The notes under the pieces: model-generated
The model's database searches: none
The model's input: only the letters and a program-made list of their open reading frames with translations
What the model was told of the DNA's origin: nothing
Source of the DNA: Microbacterium sp. BH-3-3-3
GTDB lineage: Bacteria; Actinomycetota; Actinomycetes; Actinomycetales; Microbacteriaceae
NCBI RefSeq assembly: GCF_001792815.1
Contig: NZ_CP017674.1
Location: 2,232,001-2,296,000 of the forward strand
DNA length: 64,000 nucleotides
Reading direction: 5' to 3'
Shown: one piece after another, positions 55,995-64,000 of the stretch
Layout of the letters: the number at the start of each line of letters is the position of its first letter
Position numbering within the stretch: position 1 is the first letter of the stretch
Program-made: the position numbers and the translations under genes

Positions 55995-56049
55995 TCGGGT
56001 CTGAGACCGCAACCCGGGAGTTCGTGAGCGGCGCGAGAGAAGGACACCC

Positions 56050-56637
56050 ATGGGCAGGATGCCGAGCTTCGAGCGCTCCGTCGTGATCGACGCCGCGCGC
56101 GACGTGTTCTGGCGGCGCGGGTACGCCGAGGCGGGCATCGCCGAGCTCGAGGAGGCGACCGGCCTCACCCGCTCGAGCATCTACCACGCCTTCGGCAGCA
56201 AACGCGGTTTGTTCGATGCCGTGCTCGCGGGCTACCTCGACGACGTCGTGCGCACGCGTCTGCGCCCCCTGGGCGGGGGAGACCCCGGTGCCCTCGAGGC
56301 GTACGTCGACGAGATGTGCGCGGCAATCGAGGCCGACACCCCGCGCGCTCGACTCGGCTGCCTGCTGCTCAACGCCGGGTCGTCGCCGCTCGCCACCGAC
56401 GACGCCGAGGTGCGCACCCTCGTGTCGGACTACGCCGCCGAGATGCGCACCGCCATCCGCGCGGCGGTCGCCGATCGTCGCCCGGATCTGGCCCCGGATG
56501 CCGTGGACGCCCTCGCCGCGGTCTGCGCCTCGCTCGTGGTGGCCGGGCTCACCCTCGCGCGCGCCGACCGCGACGCGTCGCTGGCGACCCTGGCATCCAT
56601 TCCGACGACCCTGGAGTCGTGGCAGCGAAGCGCGTGA
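56050..56637 (+). CDS. TetR-family regulator
   Basis: 195 residues. N-terminal helix-turn-helix (AARDVFWRRGYAEAGIAELEEATGLTRSSIYHAFGSKRGLF, seen in pieces about 14-50) and a variable ligand domain (about 55-195) with LGCLLLNAG, typical of the TetR group that controls oxidoreductases. ATG follows GAGAAGGACA. The stop codon is contributed by a family C palindrome (GCGTGAGTCGCC). Confidence 0.92.
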   Translation: MGRMPSFERSVVIDAARDVFWRRGYAEAGIAELEEATGLTRSSIYHAFGSKRGLFDAVLAGYLDDVVRTRLRPLGGGDPGALEAYVDEMCAAIEADTPRARLGCLLLNAGSSPLATDDAEVRTLVSDYAAEMRTAIRAAVADRRPDLAPDAVDALAAVCASLVVAGLTLARADRDASLATLASIPTTLESWQRSA

Positions 56638-56697
56638 GTCGCCGAAGATCGTCGCTCGCGCGACCACCTCAGCGACACAATCCGGCACCTCGCGCGT
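56632..56697. repeat. Family C palindrome, copy 3 (degenerate)
   Basis: The left arm GCGTGAGTCGCCGAAGATCG is well kept, the right arm (AGCGACACAATCCGGCACCT) is decayed. The TGA in the left arm is the stop codon of the tetR gene. Confidence 0.7.
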
Positions 56698-56722
56698 AAG
56701 GAGCGCGACGGGTGCGGCGGGA

Positions 56723-57037
56723 TCAGGCCAGCTTCACGGCCGTGCCGTAGGCGACGACCTCTTGGAAGTTCTGCGCGACCTCGCTCGTGTCGAATCGCAT
56801 CGCGATGACCGCGTCGGCGCCCAGGGCCTGCGCCTGCTCGACGAGGCGCTGCTTGGCCTCGTCGCGGCTCTGCTGCAGCTGCTTCGTGAGGCCCTCGAGC
56901 TCGCCGCCGAAGATCGACTTGAGGCCGGCGCCGAACTGCACGCCGATGTTGCGGGCGCGCACGGTGAGGCCGGTCACCTCGCCGTACACCTCGACGATCT
57001 GGCGGCCGGGGACATCGTTCATGGTTGTGACGAGCAT
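56723..57037 (-). CDS. YbjQ family protein
   Basis: 104-residue YbjQ/UPF0145-type protein (putative heavy-metal-binding domain), forming a small homo-oligomer in known structures; role unknown. Hallmarks are VEVYGEVTGLTVRARNIG, the helix LTKQLQQSRDEAKQRLVEQAQALGADAVIAMRFDTSE (in pieces) and the closing VVAYGTAVKL. ATG 57037 follows CACACT by 6 nt (leaderless); longer in-frame starts lack family similarity. Confidence 0.92.
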   Translation of the reverse strand: MLVTTMNDVPGRQIVEVYGEVTGLTVRARNIGVQFGAGLKSIFGGELEGLTKQLQQSRDEAKQRLVEQAQALGADAVIAMRFDTSEVAQNFQEVVAYGTAVKLA

Positions 57038-57043
57038 GCGCCC

Positions 57044-57049
57044 AGTGTG
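57044..57049 (-). promoter_or_regulatory. Leaderless -10 element of ybjQ
   Basis: CACACT on the minus strand, then GGGCGC, then the ATG at 57037. Confidence 0.4.
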
Positions 57050-57173
57050 GCAGCGCGGCGGGCGGGGGCGCCAGTGCGGATCCGCGCCCCGCGGACGGTG
57101 AGTCGAGCGGATGCCGAGCGGTGCGGCGGTGTGCGAGAGGGCGGCCGCGATGCCGCCCGCTGGCGACGCCGTG

Positions 57174-57234
57174 TGTATACCCAGGGGGCTCCTGTCGGCT
57201 GGCCATCCGTCCAAACGGCGCGTAATGTATACAC
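57174..57234. promoter_or_regulatory. Two TGTATAC operator sites before the prp regulator
   Basis: TGTATACC at 57174-57181 and TGTATACAC at 57226-57234 share the palindromic core GTATAC and are centred 52 bp apart. The second overlaps TAATGT (57223-57228), a plausible -10 of the gntR-prp operon, so binding there should repress. Confidence 0.6.
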
Positions 57235-57250
57235 GACGAGGGGGTGCGGT

Positions 57251-57880
57251 ATGCGAGCAGGAGAACGGGCCTACGCGACCCTCCTCGACGAGATCCAGAC
57301 GGGCGCTCTCGCCCCCGGAACCGTCCTCGGCGAGGTGGAGCAGTCCACCCGCCTCGGTGTCAGTCGCACCCCCCTGCGCGAGGCATTACGTCGGCTGGCA
57401 TCCGATGGTCTCGTCGCCCAGGCCTCGCCGCGCGTCACCGTCGTGGCCGGGATCGACGCCGACGACATCCGGGCGCTGTTCGAACTCCGCCGCGCCCTCG
57501 AGACCCAGGCGGCGCGCAGCGCCACGGCTCGGGGCGACGGTCGCCTCTTCACGGCGCTCGCGGGCGAGTTCGCCGCCGTCGACACCGCCGATGCCGACGC
57601 GTACTACTCCCTCATCGCGCGCTTCGACGCCCAGATCGACGACGCCGTCGCCAACCCCTACCTCTCCGCGGCCCTCCGCAGCGTCCGCACCCACCTCGTG
57701 CGCGTGCGGCGCATGGCCCGCGACAACCCCCTCCGTCTCTCGGCCTCCGCCGGGGAGCATGAACTGATCGCGCGAGCGATCGGCGCCGGCGATCCCGAAC
57801 TCGCCGCCCACGCCACCCACGTGCACCTGCACAACGCCCTCACCACCATCCTCGAAGCCCTCACGGAGGACCCCTCATGA
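57251..57880 (+). CDS. GntR-family regulator, FCD subfamily, of the prp operon
   Basis: 209 residues with winged helix ([28 protein letters not shown], in pieces about 28-60) and FCD domain (about 75-205; [14 protein letters not shown] and [11 protein letters not shown] hold the usual Asp/His/Glu positions). ATG 57251 follows GAGGGGG. First gene of the propionate operon (overlap ATGA with prpD), so it is autoregulated; a methylcitrate-pathway intermediate is the likely effector, by context. Confidence 0.9.
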   Translation: MRAGERAYATLLDEIQTGALAPGTVLGEVEQSTRLGVSRTPLREALRRLASDGLVAQASPRVTVVAGIDADDIRALFELRRALETQAARSATARGDGRLFTALAGEFAAVDTADADAYYSLIARFDAQIDDAVANPYLSAALRSVRTHLVRVRRMARDNPLRLSASAGEHELIARAIGAGDPELAAHATHVHLHNALTTILEALTEDPS

Positions 57881-59403
57881 CGATCACCCACCACGTGCGC
57901 GTACACCGCAGCGACGAGAACCTCGCTCGCGAGGGACAGCTCGCCTGGGCGCTCGCCCGGGTCGCCACCGACGCCGTCGCGGTCGACGACGACGTGATCG
58001 ACATGATCGTGAACCGCCTCATCGACAACGCCGCCGTCGCCGCCGCGTCGATCACGCGGCAGCCGGTCAGCGCCGCGCGCCAGCAGGCACTCGATCACGC
58101 CGTGTCGATCGGCGGATCCGGCGCCACGGTGTTCGGCTGCGCGCTCGAACGCCGCTCCAGCCCCGAGTGGGCCGCGTGGGCCAACGGGGTGGCCGTGCGC
58201 GAGCTCGACTACCACGACACCTTCCTCGCCGCCGACTACTCGCACCCGGGCGACAACATCCCGCCCGTGCTCGCCGTCGCGCAGCACACCGGACGTGACG
58301 GCGCCGCCGTGGTGCGCGCCCTGGCCACGGCGTACGAGATCCAGATCGACCTCGTGCGCGCGATCTCGCTGCACAAGCACAAGATCGACCACGTCGCCCA
58401 CCTCGGCCCTGCCGCCGCCGCCGGTATCGGCACCCTGCTCGACCTGGATCAGGAGACGATCTACCAGGCCATCGGTCAGGCCCTGCACACCACCACCGCC
58501 ACGCGCCAGTCGCGCAAGGGCGAGATCTCGACGTGGAAGGCGCACGCCCCCGCCTTCGCGGGGAAGATGGCGATCGAGGCCGTCGACCGGGCGATGCGCG
58601 GCGAGACCAGTCCCTCGCCCATCTACGAGGGCGAGGACGGCGTCATCGCGTGGATGCTCGACGGCCCCCAGGCCTCGTACGACGTACCGCTGCCCGGCGA
58701 GGGCGAGAGCAAGCGCGGCATCCTCGACTCGTACACGAAGGAGCACTCGGCCGAGTACCAGGCGCAGGCCTGGATCGACCTGGCCCGCCGCCTGGGCACG
58801 GAGCGGCCCGACCTCCGCGACCCCGCGAACGTGGCATCCATCGTGCTGCACACCAGCCACCACACGCACTACGTGATCGGCTCGGGGGCGAACGACCCGC
58901 AGAAGTACGACCCGACCGCGTCGCGCGAGACGCTCGACCACTCGATCCCGTACATCTTCGCCGTCGCCCTGCAGGACGGCGCGTGGCACCACGTCGACTC
59001 CTATGCGCCGGAGCGCGCGGGCCGGGACGACACGGTGGCCCTCTGGCACAAGGTCACCACGGCCGAGGATGCCGAATGGACGCGCCGCTACCACTCGGAG
59101 GATCCGAACGAGAAGGCGTTCGGCGGCCGCGTGGTCATCACACTGAACGACGGTTCGACGGTGCAGGACGAGATCGCCGTCGCCGACGCCCACCCGCTCG
59201 GCGCCCGTCCGTTCGCGCGTGAGGACTACATCCGCAAGTTCCGCACGCTCGCCGAACCGGTGCTGCAGCCGGAGGAGATCGAGCGCTTCCTCGAGCTCGT
59301 GCAGCGTCTGCCCGAACTGACTCCGGCCGAGGTCATGCAGCTCACGATCGTGGCGAAGCCCGGCGTGCTGGCCCTGGCCCCCGCCCCGAAGGGGCTGTTC
59401 TGA
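57877..59403 (+). CDS. prpD: 2-methylcitrate dehydratase (MmgE/PrpD)
   Basis: 508-residue MmgE/PrpD enzyme that dehydrates 2-methylcitrate to 2-methylaconitate in propionyl-CoA degradation. Family stretches: [35 protein letters not shown], the catalytic-region [38 protein letters not shown] (in pieces), [18 protein letters not shown] and [23 protein letters not shown] overlaps the gntR stop. Confidence 0.93.
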   Translation: MTITHHVRVHRSDENLAREGQLAWALARVATDAVAVDDDVIDMIVNRLIDNAAVAAASITRQPVSAARQQALDHAVSIGGSGATVFGCALERRSSPEWAAWANGVAVRELDYHDTFLAADYSHPGDNIPPVLAVAQHTGRDGAAVVRALATAYEIQIDLVRAISLHKHKIDHVAHLGPAAAAGIGTLLDLDQETIYQAIGQALHTTTATRQSRKGEISTWKAHAPAFAGKMAIEAVDRAMRGETSPSPIYEGEDGVIAWMLDGPQASYDVPLPGEGESKRGILDSYTKEHSAEYQAQAWIDLARRLGTERPDLRDPANVASIVLHTSHHTHYVIGSGANDPQKYDPTASRETLDHSIPYIFAVALQDGAWHHVDSYAPERAGRDDTVALWHKVTTAEDAEWTRRYHSEDPNEKAFGGRVVITLNDGSTVQDEIAVADAHPLGARPFAREDYIRKFRTLAEPVLQPEEIERFLELVQRLPELTPAEVMQLTIVAKPGVLALAPAPKGLF

Positions 59404-59479
59404 TGCGCGGGGGCGGGTGCGCTCCCGAGAAGCCGGAGCCGCCGGTGCGCGAGATCCACTCCACGAAGCGGAGCCGCTG

Positions 59480-60379
59480 ATGCTGTACTCCCAGACCACC
59501 CCCCAGCAGAAGCGCCGCGCGCTGCGCGACAAGCTGGCATCCGGAGAGCTCGTGCGGATGCCGGGAGCCTTCAACCCGCTGTCGGCTCGGCTCATCGAGC
59601 GCAAGGGCTTCGACGGCGTGTACATCTCGGGGGCCGTCATCTCGGCCGACCTGGGCCTGCCCGACATCGGCCTGACGACCCTCACCGAGGTCGCCGGACG
59701 CGGGCAGCAGATCGCGCGCATGACGGAGCTGCCGGCGATCATCGACGCCGACACCGGGTTCGGCGAGCCGATGAACGTCGCCCGCACGATCCAGACGCTC
59801 GAAGACGCGGGGCTGGCCGGCACGCACATCGAGGACCAGGTGAATCCGAAGCGCTGCGGGCACCTCGACGGGAAGAGCGTCGTGGATGCCGACACCGCGA
59901 TCAAGCGCATCCGCGCGGCCGTCGATGCCCGGCGCGACCCGGACTTCCTCATCATGGCGCGCACCGACGTGCGGGCCGTCGAGGGGCTGGATGCCGCGAT
60001 CAACCGCGCGAAGGCCCTGGTCGACGCCGGCGCCGACGCGATCTTCCCCGAGGCGATGCGCGATCTCGGCGAGTTCGAGGCGATGCGCACCGCGCTGGAC
60101 GTGCCGATCCTGGCCAACATGACCGAGTTCGGCAAGAGCGAGCTGTTCTCCACCGCCCAGCTGCAGGACGCCGGGGTGAACCTGGTCATCTGGCCGGTGT
60201 CGCTGCTGCGCCTCGCGATGGGCGCCGCCGGTCGGGGCCTGGATGCCCTGGCATCCGAGGGGCACCTGCGCGAGCATCTCGGTGAGATGCAGCACCGCGC
60301 CGACCTGTACGACCTCATCGACTACGAGGGCTACACGCGTTTCGACGCCGACGTGTTCGACTTCACCGTCGAGCGCTGA
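59480..60379 (+). CDS. prpB: Methylisocitrate lyase
   Basis: 299-residue lyase that splits 2-methylisocitrate to pyruvate and succinate. PEP-mutase/ICL-fold motifs are DADTGFGEPMNV (Mg site), the active-site KRCGHLDGK with its Cys, IMARTDV and NMTEFGKSE. Start ATG 59480 gives MLYSQTTPQQKRRALRDKL, the usual N-terminus; the 76-nt gap after prpD is non-coding. Two family D palindromes follow. Confidence 0.94.
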   Translation: MLYSQTTPQQKRRALRDKLASGELVRMPGAFNPLSARLIERKGFDGVYISGAVISADLGLPDIGLTTLTEVAGRGQQIARMTELPAIIDADTGFGEPMNVARTIQTLEDAGLAGTHIEDQVNPKRCGHLDGKSVVDADTAIKRIRAAVDARRDPDFLIMARTDVRAVEGLDAAINRAKALVDAGADAIFPEAMRDLGEFEAMRTALDVPILANMTEFGKSELFSTAQLQDAGVNLVIWPVSLLRLAMGAAGRGLDALASEGHLREHLGEMQHRADLYDLIDYEGYTRFDADVFDFTVER

Positions 60380-60396
60380 GGCGGCGGCAGACCAGC

Positions 60397-60448
60397 GTGT
60401 CCCACTCCGTGCAGGTTATGCGCCTGTTTTCTGCACCAAGTGGGACAC
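60397..60448. repeat. Family D palindrome, copy 1
   Basis: Outer stem GTGTCCCACT/AGTGGGACAC (10 bp) and inner stem GTGCAG/CTGCAC around a loop with TTTT. Lies between prpB and prpC. Confidence 0.88.
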
Positions 60449-60471
60449 GGGTGGGTTCGCAACGGCGGGGC

Positions 60472-60521
60472 GTCCCACTCCGTGCAGGTTCAGCGCCTGT
60501 TTTCTGCACCAAGTGGGACAC
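60472..60521. repeat. Family D palindrome, copy 2
   Basis: Same hairpin as copy 1 (GTCCCACT, CCGTGCAGG, TTTTCTGCACC, AGTGGGACAC), about 75 bp downstream, with flanking GGTGGGTT also repeated. Confidence 0.88.
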
Positions 60522-60588
60522 GGGTGGGTTGCCGGTAGGCGGCCGGGGTGAGACAGAGTAGAACCGAGCACGACTCGAGGGAGAGACG

Positions 60589-61773
60589 ATGACCGACATC
60601 AAGAAGGGCCTCGCCGGCGTCACGGTCGACGAGACCGCCATCAGCAAGGTCAACCCCGACACCAACAGCCTGCTGTACCGCGGGTACCCCGTGCAGGAGC
60701 TCGCCGCGACGCAGCCGTTCGAGGCGGTGGCGTACCTGCTGTGGAACGGTGAGCTTCCGGATGCCGCGCAGCTCGACGCCCTGCGCCGGACCGAGCGTCA
60801 GCACCGGGCGCTGCCCGACGAGGTCCGCGCCGCGATCGACCTGCTGCCCACCTCGGCGCACCCGATGGATGAGGTGCGGACGGCCGTGAGCGTGATCGGC
60901 GCGCGCGAGACCGCGGGCATCGCGAACGTGATGGATGCCGTGGGCACCCCCGAAGAGAACCTCGAACGCAGCATCCGCCTGTGGGCGCAGCTGCCCGCCG
61001 TGGTCGCGTACGGTCAGCGCCGCCGGCGGGGCGAGGAGCTCATCGAGCCCCGCGACGACCTGGACTACTCGGCCAACTTCCTGTGGATGACGTTCGGCGA
61101 GGAGTCCGACCCCGTCGTCGTCGACGCCTTCAATCGCTCGATGATCCTGTACGCCGAGCACTCCTTCAACGCCTCGACGTTCACCGCGCGCGTGATCGCG
61201 TCGACGCTCAGCGACCTCTACTCCGCCGTCGTCGGGGCGATCGGCGCGCTCAAGGGGCCGCTGCACGGCGGCGCCAACGAGGCCGTGCTGCACGTGTTCG
61301 ACGAGATCGGTTCGGCCGAGAACGTCGGCCCCTGGCTCGACACCGCCCTGGCCGAGAAGCGCAAGATCATGGGCTTCGGTCACCGCGTGTACAAGCGCGG
61401 CGACTCGCGTGTGCCCACGATGAAGGCCGCGCTGGACACGCTCGTCGCCCACTACGACCGCCCCGACGTCGCCGCGCTGTACGACGCGCTCGAGAGCCAG
61501 TTCGTGGAGCGGAAGGGCATCTACCCCAACCTCGACTACCCCTCGGGTCCGGCGTATGCGCTGTTGGGCTTCGACACGCTCACCTTCACGCCCCTGTTCG
61601 TGGCCGCGCGCATCACCGGCTGGACGGCGCACATCCGCGAGCAGCAGGCGTCGAACGCCCTCATCCGGCCCCTTTCGGAGTACGTCGGCCCCGATGAGCG
61701 TCACATCGCGGGGTACGTCCCCGACGCGGCCGTGATCGACGCTCAGGAGCGCCCCGAAGAGGCGGCGGGCTGA
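60589..61773 (+). CDS. prpC: 2-methylcitrate synthase / citrate synthase
   Basis: 394-residue condensing enzyme joining propionyl-CoA and oxaloacetate. Citrate-synthase motifs are SKVNPDTNSLLYRGYPV, HSFNASTFTARVIAST (catalytic His), LHGGANEAV and GFGHRVYKRGD with catalytic His, ending in the Asp region of YPSGPAYALLG. The short length and its place with prpD/prpB point to the methylcitrate form. Ribosome site GAGGGAGAG before ATG. Overlaps the thiolase gene by one base. Confidence 0.94.
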   Translation: MTDIKKGLAGVTVDETAISKVNPDTNSLLYRGYPVQELAATQPFEAVAYLLWNGELPDAAQLDALRRTERQHRALPDEVRAAIDLLPTSAHPMDEVRTAVSVIGARETAGIANVMDAVGTPEENLERSIRLWAQLPAVVAYGQRRRRGEELIEPRDDLDYSANFLWMTFGEESDPVVVDAFNRSMILYAEHSFNASTFTARVIASTLSDLYSAVVGAIGALKGPLHGGANEAVLHVFDEIGSAENVGPWLDTALAEKRKIMGFGHRVYKRGDSRVPTMKAALDTLVAHYDRPDVAALYDALESQFVERKGIYPNLDYPSGPAYALLGFDTLTFTPLFVAARITGWTAHIREQQASNALIRPLSEYVGPDERHIAGYVPDAAVIDAQERPEEAAG

Positions 61774-62951
61774 TGACCGCACCGCGCATCGTCGTCGTGT
61801 CGGGGGCGCGCACGCCGATCGGCTCCTTCGGCGGGGCGCTGTCGGGCGTCGATGCCTTCGAGCTCGGCGCCGTGGCCGTGACCGAGGCCCTCCGGCGAGC
61901 GGGCGTCGACGAGGACGCCGTCGACGAGGTCGTGATGGGCTGCATCGCCCAGAACGGCCCCGACGCCTACAACGCTCGCCGCGTCGCCCTCGCGGCGGGG
62001 CTGCCGACCCGCGTCCCCGCGTTCACGGTGAACCGCCTCTGCGGTTCGGGTCTGCAGGCGATCTGGTCGGCCGCGCAGGAGCTGCGCTGGGGTGGCATCG
62101 ACGTCGCGGTGGCCGGCGGCGACGAGAGCATGTCGCGCACCCCCTTCCTCGAGTACGGGGCCCGCGGCAACGCCCGCCTCGGCGACCGCACACTGCTCGA
62201 CGGCACGCTCGCGATCCTCACCGACCCCTTCAGCGGCCGGCACATGGGAACGACGGCCGAGGTCGTGGCATCCCGGTACTCCGTCTCGCGCGAGGAGCAG
62301 GACGCCTTCGCGGTCGAGAGCCAGCGCAGGGCGGCGACGGATGCCGCGCGCGCGGCCTTCGCCGAGGAGATCGTGCCCGTGACCACCGGCGGGAAGCGGC
62401 CGGTCGAGGTCTCGGTCGACGAGCATCCGCGACCCGGCACCACGAGGGAGGCGCTCGCGGGGCTCCGCCCGGCATTCGAGAAGGACGGGTCGGTGACGGC
62501 GGGCAACTCATCGGGCATCAACGACGGCGCCGCCGCGACCGTGCTCATGCGCGAGGACGACGTGCGCGAGCGCGGCCTGACGGGGCTGGTGACCCTGGAG
62601 GCCGTGACGACCGCGGGCGTCGACCCCGAGATCATGGGCTACGCCCCCGTGCTCGCGCTGCAGCGGCTGTGGGAGCAGACCGGGCTCACCCCCGGCGACG
62701 TCGACGTGATCGAGTTGAACGAGGCCTTCGCCGCTCAAGCGGTCGCCGTGATCCGCGACGCCGGACTCGACCCCGAGAAGGTCAACCCGTACGGCGGCGC
62801 GATCGCCCTGGGTCACCCGGTGGGCGCGACGGGCGCCATCTTGACGGTGCGGGCGGCCCTCGATCTGCAGCGCCGCGACCTCGAGTACGCGGTCGTGACG
62901 ATGTGCATCGGCGGCGGCCAGGCGCTGGCGGCGCTGCTGCGGCGGTACTGA
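61773..62951 (+). CDS. Acetyl-CoA acetyltransferase (thiolase)
   Basis: 392-residue type II thiolase. Nucleophilic Cys C90 in VNRLCGSGLQA, His in GHPVGATGA, NEAFAAQ, and the second Cys in TMCIGGGQA. Normally cleaves or forms acetoacetyl-CoA or 3-ketoacyl-CoA. A thiolase at the end of a methylcitrate operon is uncommon; it could supply propionyl-CoA from odd-chain or branched 3-ketoacyl-CoAs, an inference from context. Confidence 0.93.
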   Translation: MTAPRIVVVSGARTPIGSFGGALSGVDAFELGAVAVTEALRRAGVDEDAVDEVVMGCIAQNGPDAYNARRVALAAGLPTRVPAFTVNRLCGSGLQAIWSAAQELRWGGIDVAVAGGDESMSRTPFLEYGARGNARLGDRTLLDGTLAILTDPFSGRHMGTTAEVVASRYSVSREEQDAFAVESQRRAATDAARAAFAEEIVPVTTGGKRPVEVSVDEHPRPGTTREALAGLRPAFEKDGSVTAGNSSGINDGAAATVLMREDDVRERGLTGLVTLEAVTTAGVDPEIMGYAPVLALQRLWEQTGLTPGDVDVIELNEAFAAQAVAVIRDAGLDPEKVNPYGGAIALGHPVGATGAILTVRAALDLQRRDLEYAVVTMCIGGGQALAALLRRY

Positions 62952-63070
62952 CGTCCCGGCGTGCACAACGGCGGGGCCGGCTGGCGGCGCGCCGTCGTGG
63001 GGGTGGGGTGATCGGCGTGTCGGCTGTGTCGTCCGCGGTTGTGCGCGCTCCGGCGGCGCCTCGGGGCCGC

Positions 63071-63076
63071 GATACT
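63071..63076 (+). promoter_or_regulatory. Leaderless -10 element of the S51 peptidase gene
   Basis: GATACT, then GGGGCGC, then the ATG at 63084. Confidence 0.45.
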
Positions 63077-63083
63077 GGGGCGC

Positions 63084-63800
63084 ATGAGCGTTCACCTTCT
63101 CGGCGGCGGGCGCGACGTCGCACGCTGCGGCGCGCTGTTGCGTCCCTTCGTCGTCGAGGCCCGGGCGCGGGCCGATGACCGCCCTCCCGTGATCGCCGTG
63201 CTGCTCGTGCTCGAGGCCGACGACGACTCCTCGGTCGCTCGCTTCGCGGCGGTGCTCGAGGCGGCGGGGGCGGCGGCCGCCGAGCTGCGCGTCGCGGCGA
63301 TCGTCGAGGGTGGGACCTTCGACGCCGAGGTGTCGAGGGCCGATGCGGTGTTCGTGGGCGGGGGCCTCACGCCCGCGTACCTCGACGCTCTCGCGCCGAT
63401 CCGGGTTGCCGTGGCGGGCAGCGTGCGCGACGGCATGCCCTACGCCGGGTTCTCGGCGGGCGCGGCGATCGCGGCGGGACCGGCGCTCGTGGGCGGCTAC
63501 CGGCTGGGCGGCATCGAGGTGGCGTCCGAAGATGCGGGTGAGGAGCTCGACGAACTCGAGATCCGCGACGGTCTCGGCCTGGTGCGGTTCGCCGTCGACG
63601 TGCACGCGGCGCAGTGGGGAACCCTGTCGCGTCTCGTTGCCGCGGTCGATGCGGAACTCGTGACGGAGGGCGTGGCGATCGACGAGCACACGGCGCTCAT
63701 CGTGGATGCCGACGGCGCGAGCACCGTGTCGGGTTCGGGGCACGTCTGGCACGTCACCGCGGCGTCCCCCGGCGTTCGCGTCGCCCTGCGTTCTGCCTGA
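63084..63800 (+). CDS. Peptidase S51 family protein (dipeptidase E/cyanophycinase-like)
   Basis: 238-residue cytosolic serine hydrolase. The nucleophile is the Ser in YAGFSAGAAIAAG, the family's FSAG elbow, preceded by ADAVFVGGGLTPAYLDAL as in the class I glutamine-amidotransferase-like fold. A later AVDVHAAQWGTLSRL carries the His. Family members cleave Asp-X dipeptides or cyanophycin; the short length (as in PepE) favours a dipeptidase. Start ATG 63084 gives MSVHLLGGGRD; a longer frame upstream lacks similarity. Monocistronic. Confidence 0.85.
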   Translation: MSVHLLGGGRDVARCGALLRPFVVEARARADDRPPVIAVLLVLEADDDSSVARFAAVLEAAGAAAAELRVAAIVEGGTFDAEVSRADAVFVGGGLTPAYLDALAPIRVAVAGSVRDGMPYAGFSAGAAIAAGPALVGGYRLGGIEVASEDAGEELDELEIRDGLGLVRFAVDVHAAQWGTLSRLVAAVDAELVTEGVAIDEHTALIVDADGASTVSGSGHVWHVTAASPGVRVALRSA

Positions 63801-63860
63801 TGCTCGTCGGCCTATCGAGCGCCGGGTCGGGGGATCCCCGCGTCGACAAGCCCTGACCAA

Positions 63861-63892
63861 AACGGCCCCCACCCGTGAGGGTGAGGGCCGTT
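63861..63892. terminator. Bidirectional terminator at the window end
   Basis: AACGGCCC (63861-63868) pairs with GGGCCGTT (63885-63892) and CACCC with GGGTG inside. On the minus strand the stem is followed by TTTTGG, so it serves best for the minus-strand gene whose stop is at 63907; it also lies downstream of the S51 gene. Confidence 0.8.
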
Positions 63893-63906
63893 CCGACGTC
63901 CGTGCG

Positions 63907-64000
63907 TCAGACGGTGCGCCGCCGCAGGGCGAAGGCCAGGCCGCCGGCCACCACGAGGAATCCGCCGGCGAGGGCGAGTCCCCACGGTGCCTGTGCGCCG
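63907..64000 (-). CDS. C-terminus of a membrane-anchored protein (partial)
   Basis: Minus-strand frame entering from the right edge and ending at a TGA (63907-63909). The last 30 residues read as PWGLALAGGFLVVAGGLAFA followed by LRRRTV: one hydrophobic helix and a short positively charged tail. This is the layout of a C-terminal membrane anchor of a secreted protein, such as a sortase substrate or a CopC-like copper protein; the motif that would decide lies outside the window. Confidence 0.7.
   Translation of the reverse strand, partial: GAQAPWGLALAGGFLVVAGGLAFALRRRTV

Overview
The window reads as ordinary chromosome of a high-GC actinobacterium of the family Microbacteriaceae, most likely Microbacterium or a close relative. 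The signs are a G+C content near 70 percent, GTG starts, tightly overlapping ATGA/GTGA operons, coenzyme F420 genes, many leaderless promoters, and a striking excess of the word GGATGCC/GGCATCC in coding sequence. I found no rRNA, tRNA, prophage, insertion sequence or CRISPR array. About 53 protein genes can be supported.

Layout. 0.15-5.1 kb (minus): the F420 operon fbiC - flavin monooxygenase - fgd. 5.2-12.7 kb: a small PH-like protein, a TSUP permease, an ABC-2 exporter, 3-hydroxyisobutyryl-CoA hydrolase, an LssY_C protein with a membrane partner, a J-domain protein and a DUF5302 protein. 12.8-15.8 kb (minus): TPP riboswitch - thiM - thiE - thiD/tenA. 15.8-20.6 kb (minus): an SDR, a DUF222/HNH protein, a small membrane protein, a GntR regulator and a D-Ala-D-Ala carboxypeptidase. 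20.6-23.6 kb (plus): a second TPP riboswitch - ykoE - ykoD - ykoC, a thiamine-precursor ECF importer. 24-27.3 kb: a membrane protein and an SDR - enoyl-CoA hydratase - SDR operon. 27.8-35.9 kb: a peptide-type ABC importer with a CodA-like amidohydrolase and an ornithine-cyclodeaminase-like enzyme, divergent from an FCD GntR regulator with visible operators. 36-45.8 kb: two beta-glucoside PTS operons, back to back, each with EIIBCA, a GH1 phospho-glucosidase, a LicT/BglG antiterminator and an RNA antiterminator/terminator switch. 46-54.5 kb: rlmN, an ABC exporter with histidine kinase and response regulator, an aldo/keto reductase, a DUF4407 protein and a NUDIX hydrolase. 55-56.6 kb: a TetR regulator divergent from a quinone-oxidoreductase-like enzyme. 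56.7-63 kb: a YbjQ protein, then a propionate (methylcitrate) operon gntR - prpD - prpB - prpC - thiolase. 63-64 kb: a peptidase S51 gene and the C-terminus of a membrane-anchored protein cut by the window edge.

The most unusual signals are not classical genes. (1) FbiC, the FO synthase, keeps the CofG radical-SAM cysteines but has lost the CX3CX2C cluster motif of its CofH half. (2) The linker between the two FbiC halves is encoded by a large inverted repeat, translated in frame. (3) At least four families of long, nearly perfect palindromes (13 copies seen) lie in gene-free gaps and resemble REP-type elements. The fbiC palindrome has the same architecture. (4) The heptamer GGATGCC is heavily over-used. 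(5) At least sixteen genes share one promoter geometry, a TANNNT-like hexamer 6-7 nt before the start codon, which implies leaderless mRNAs and helps fix start codons.

Long open frames on the strand opposite these genes were treated as GC-rich shadows and left out.
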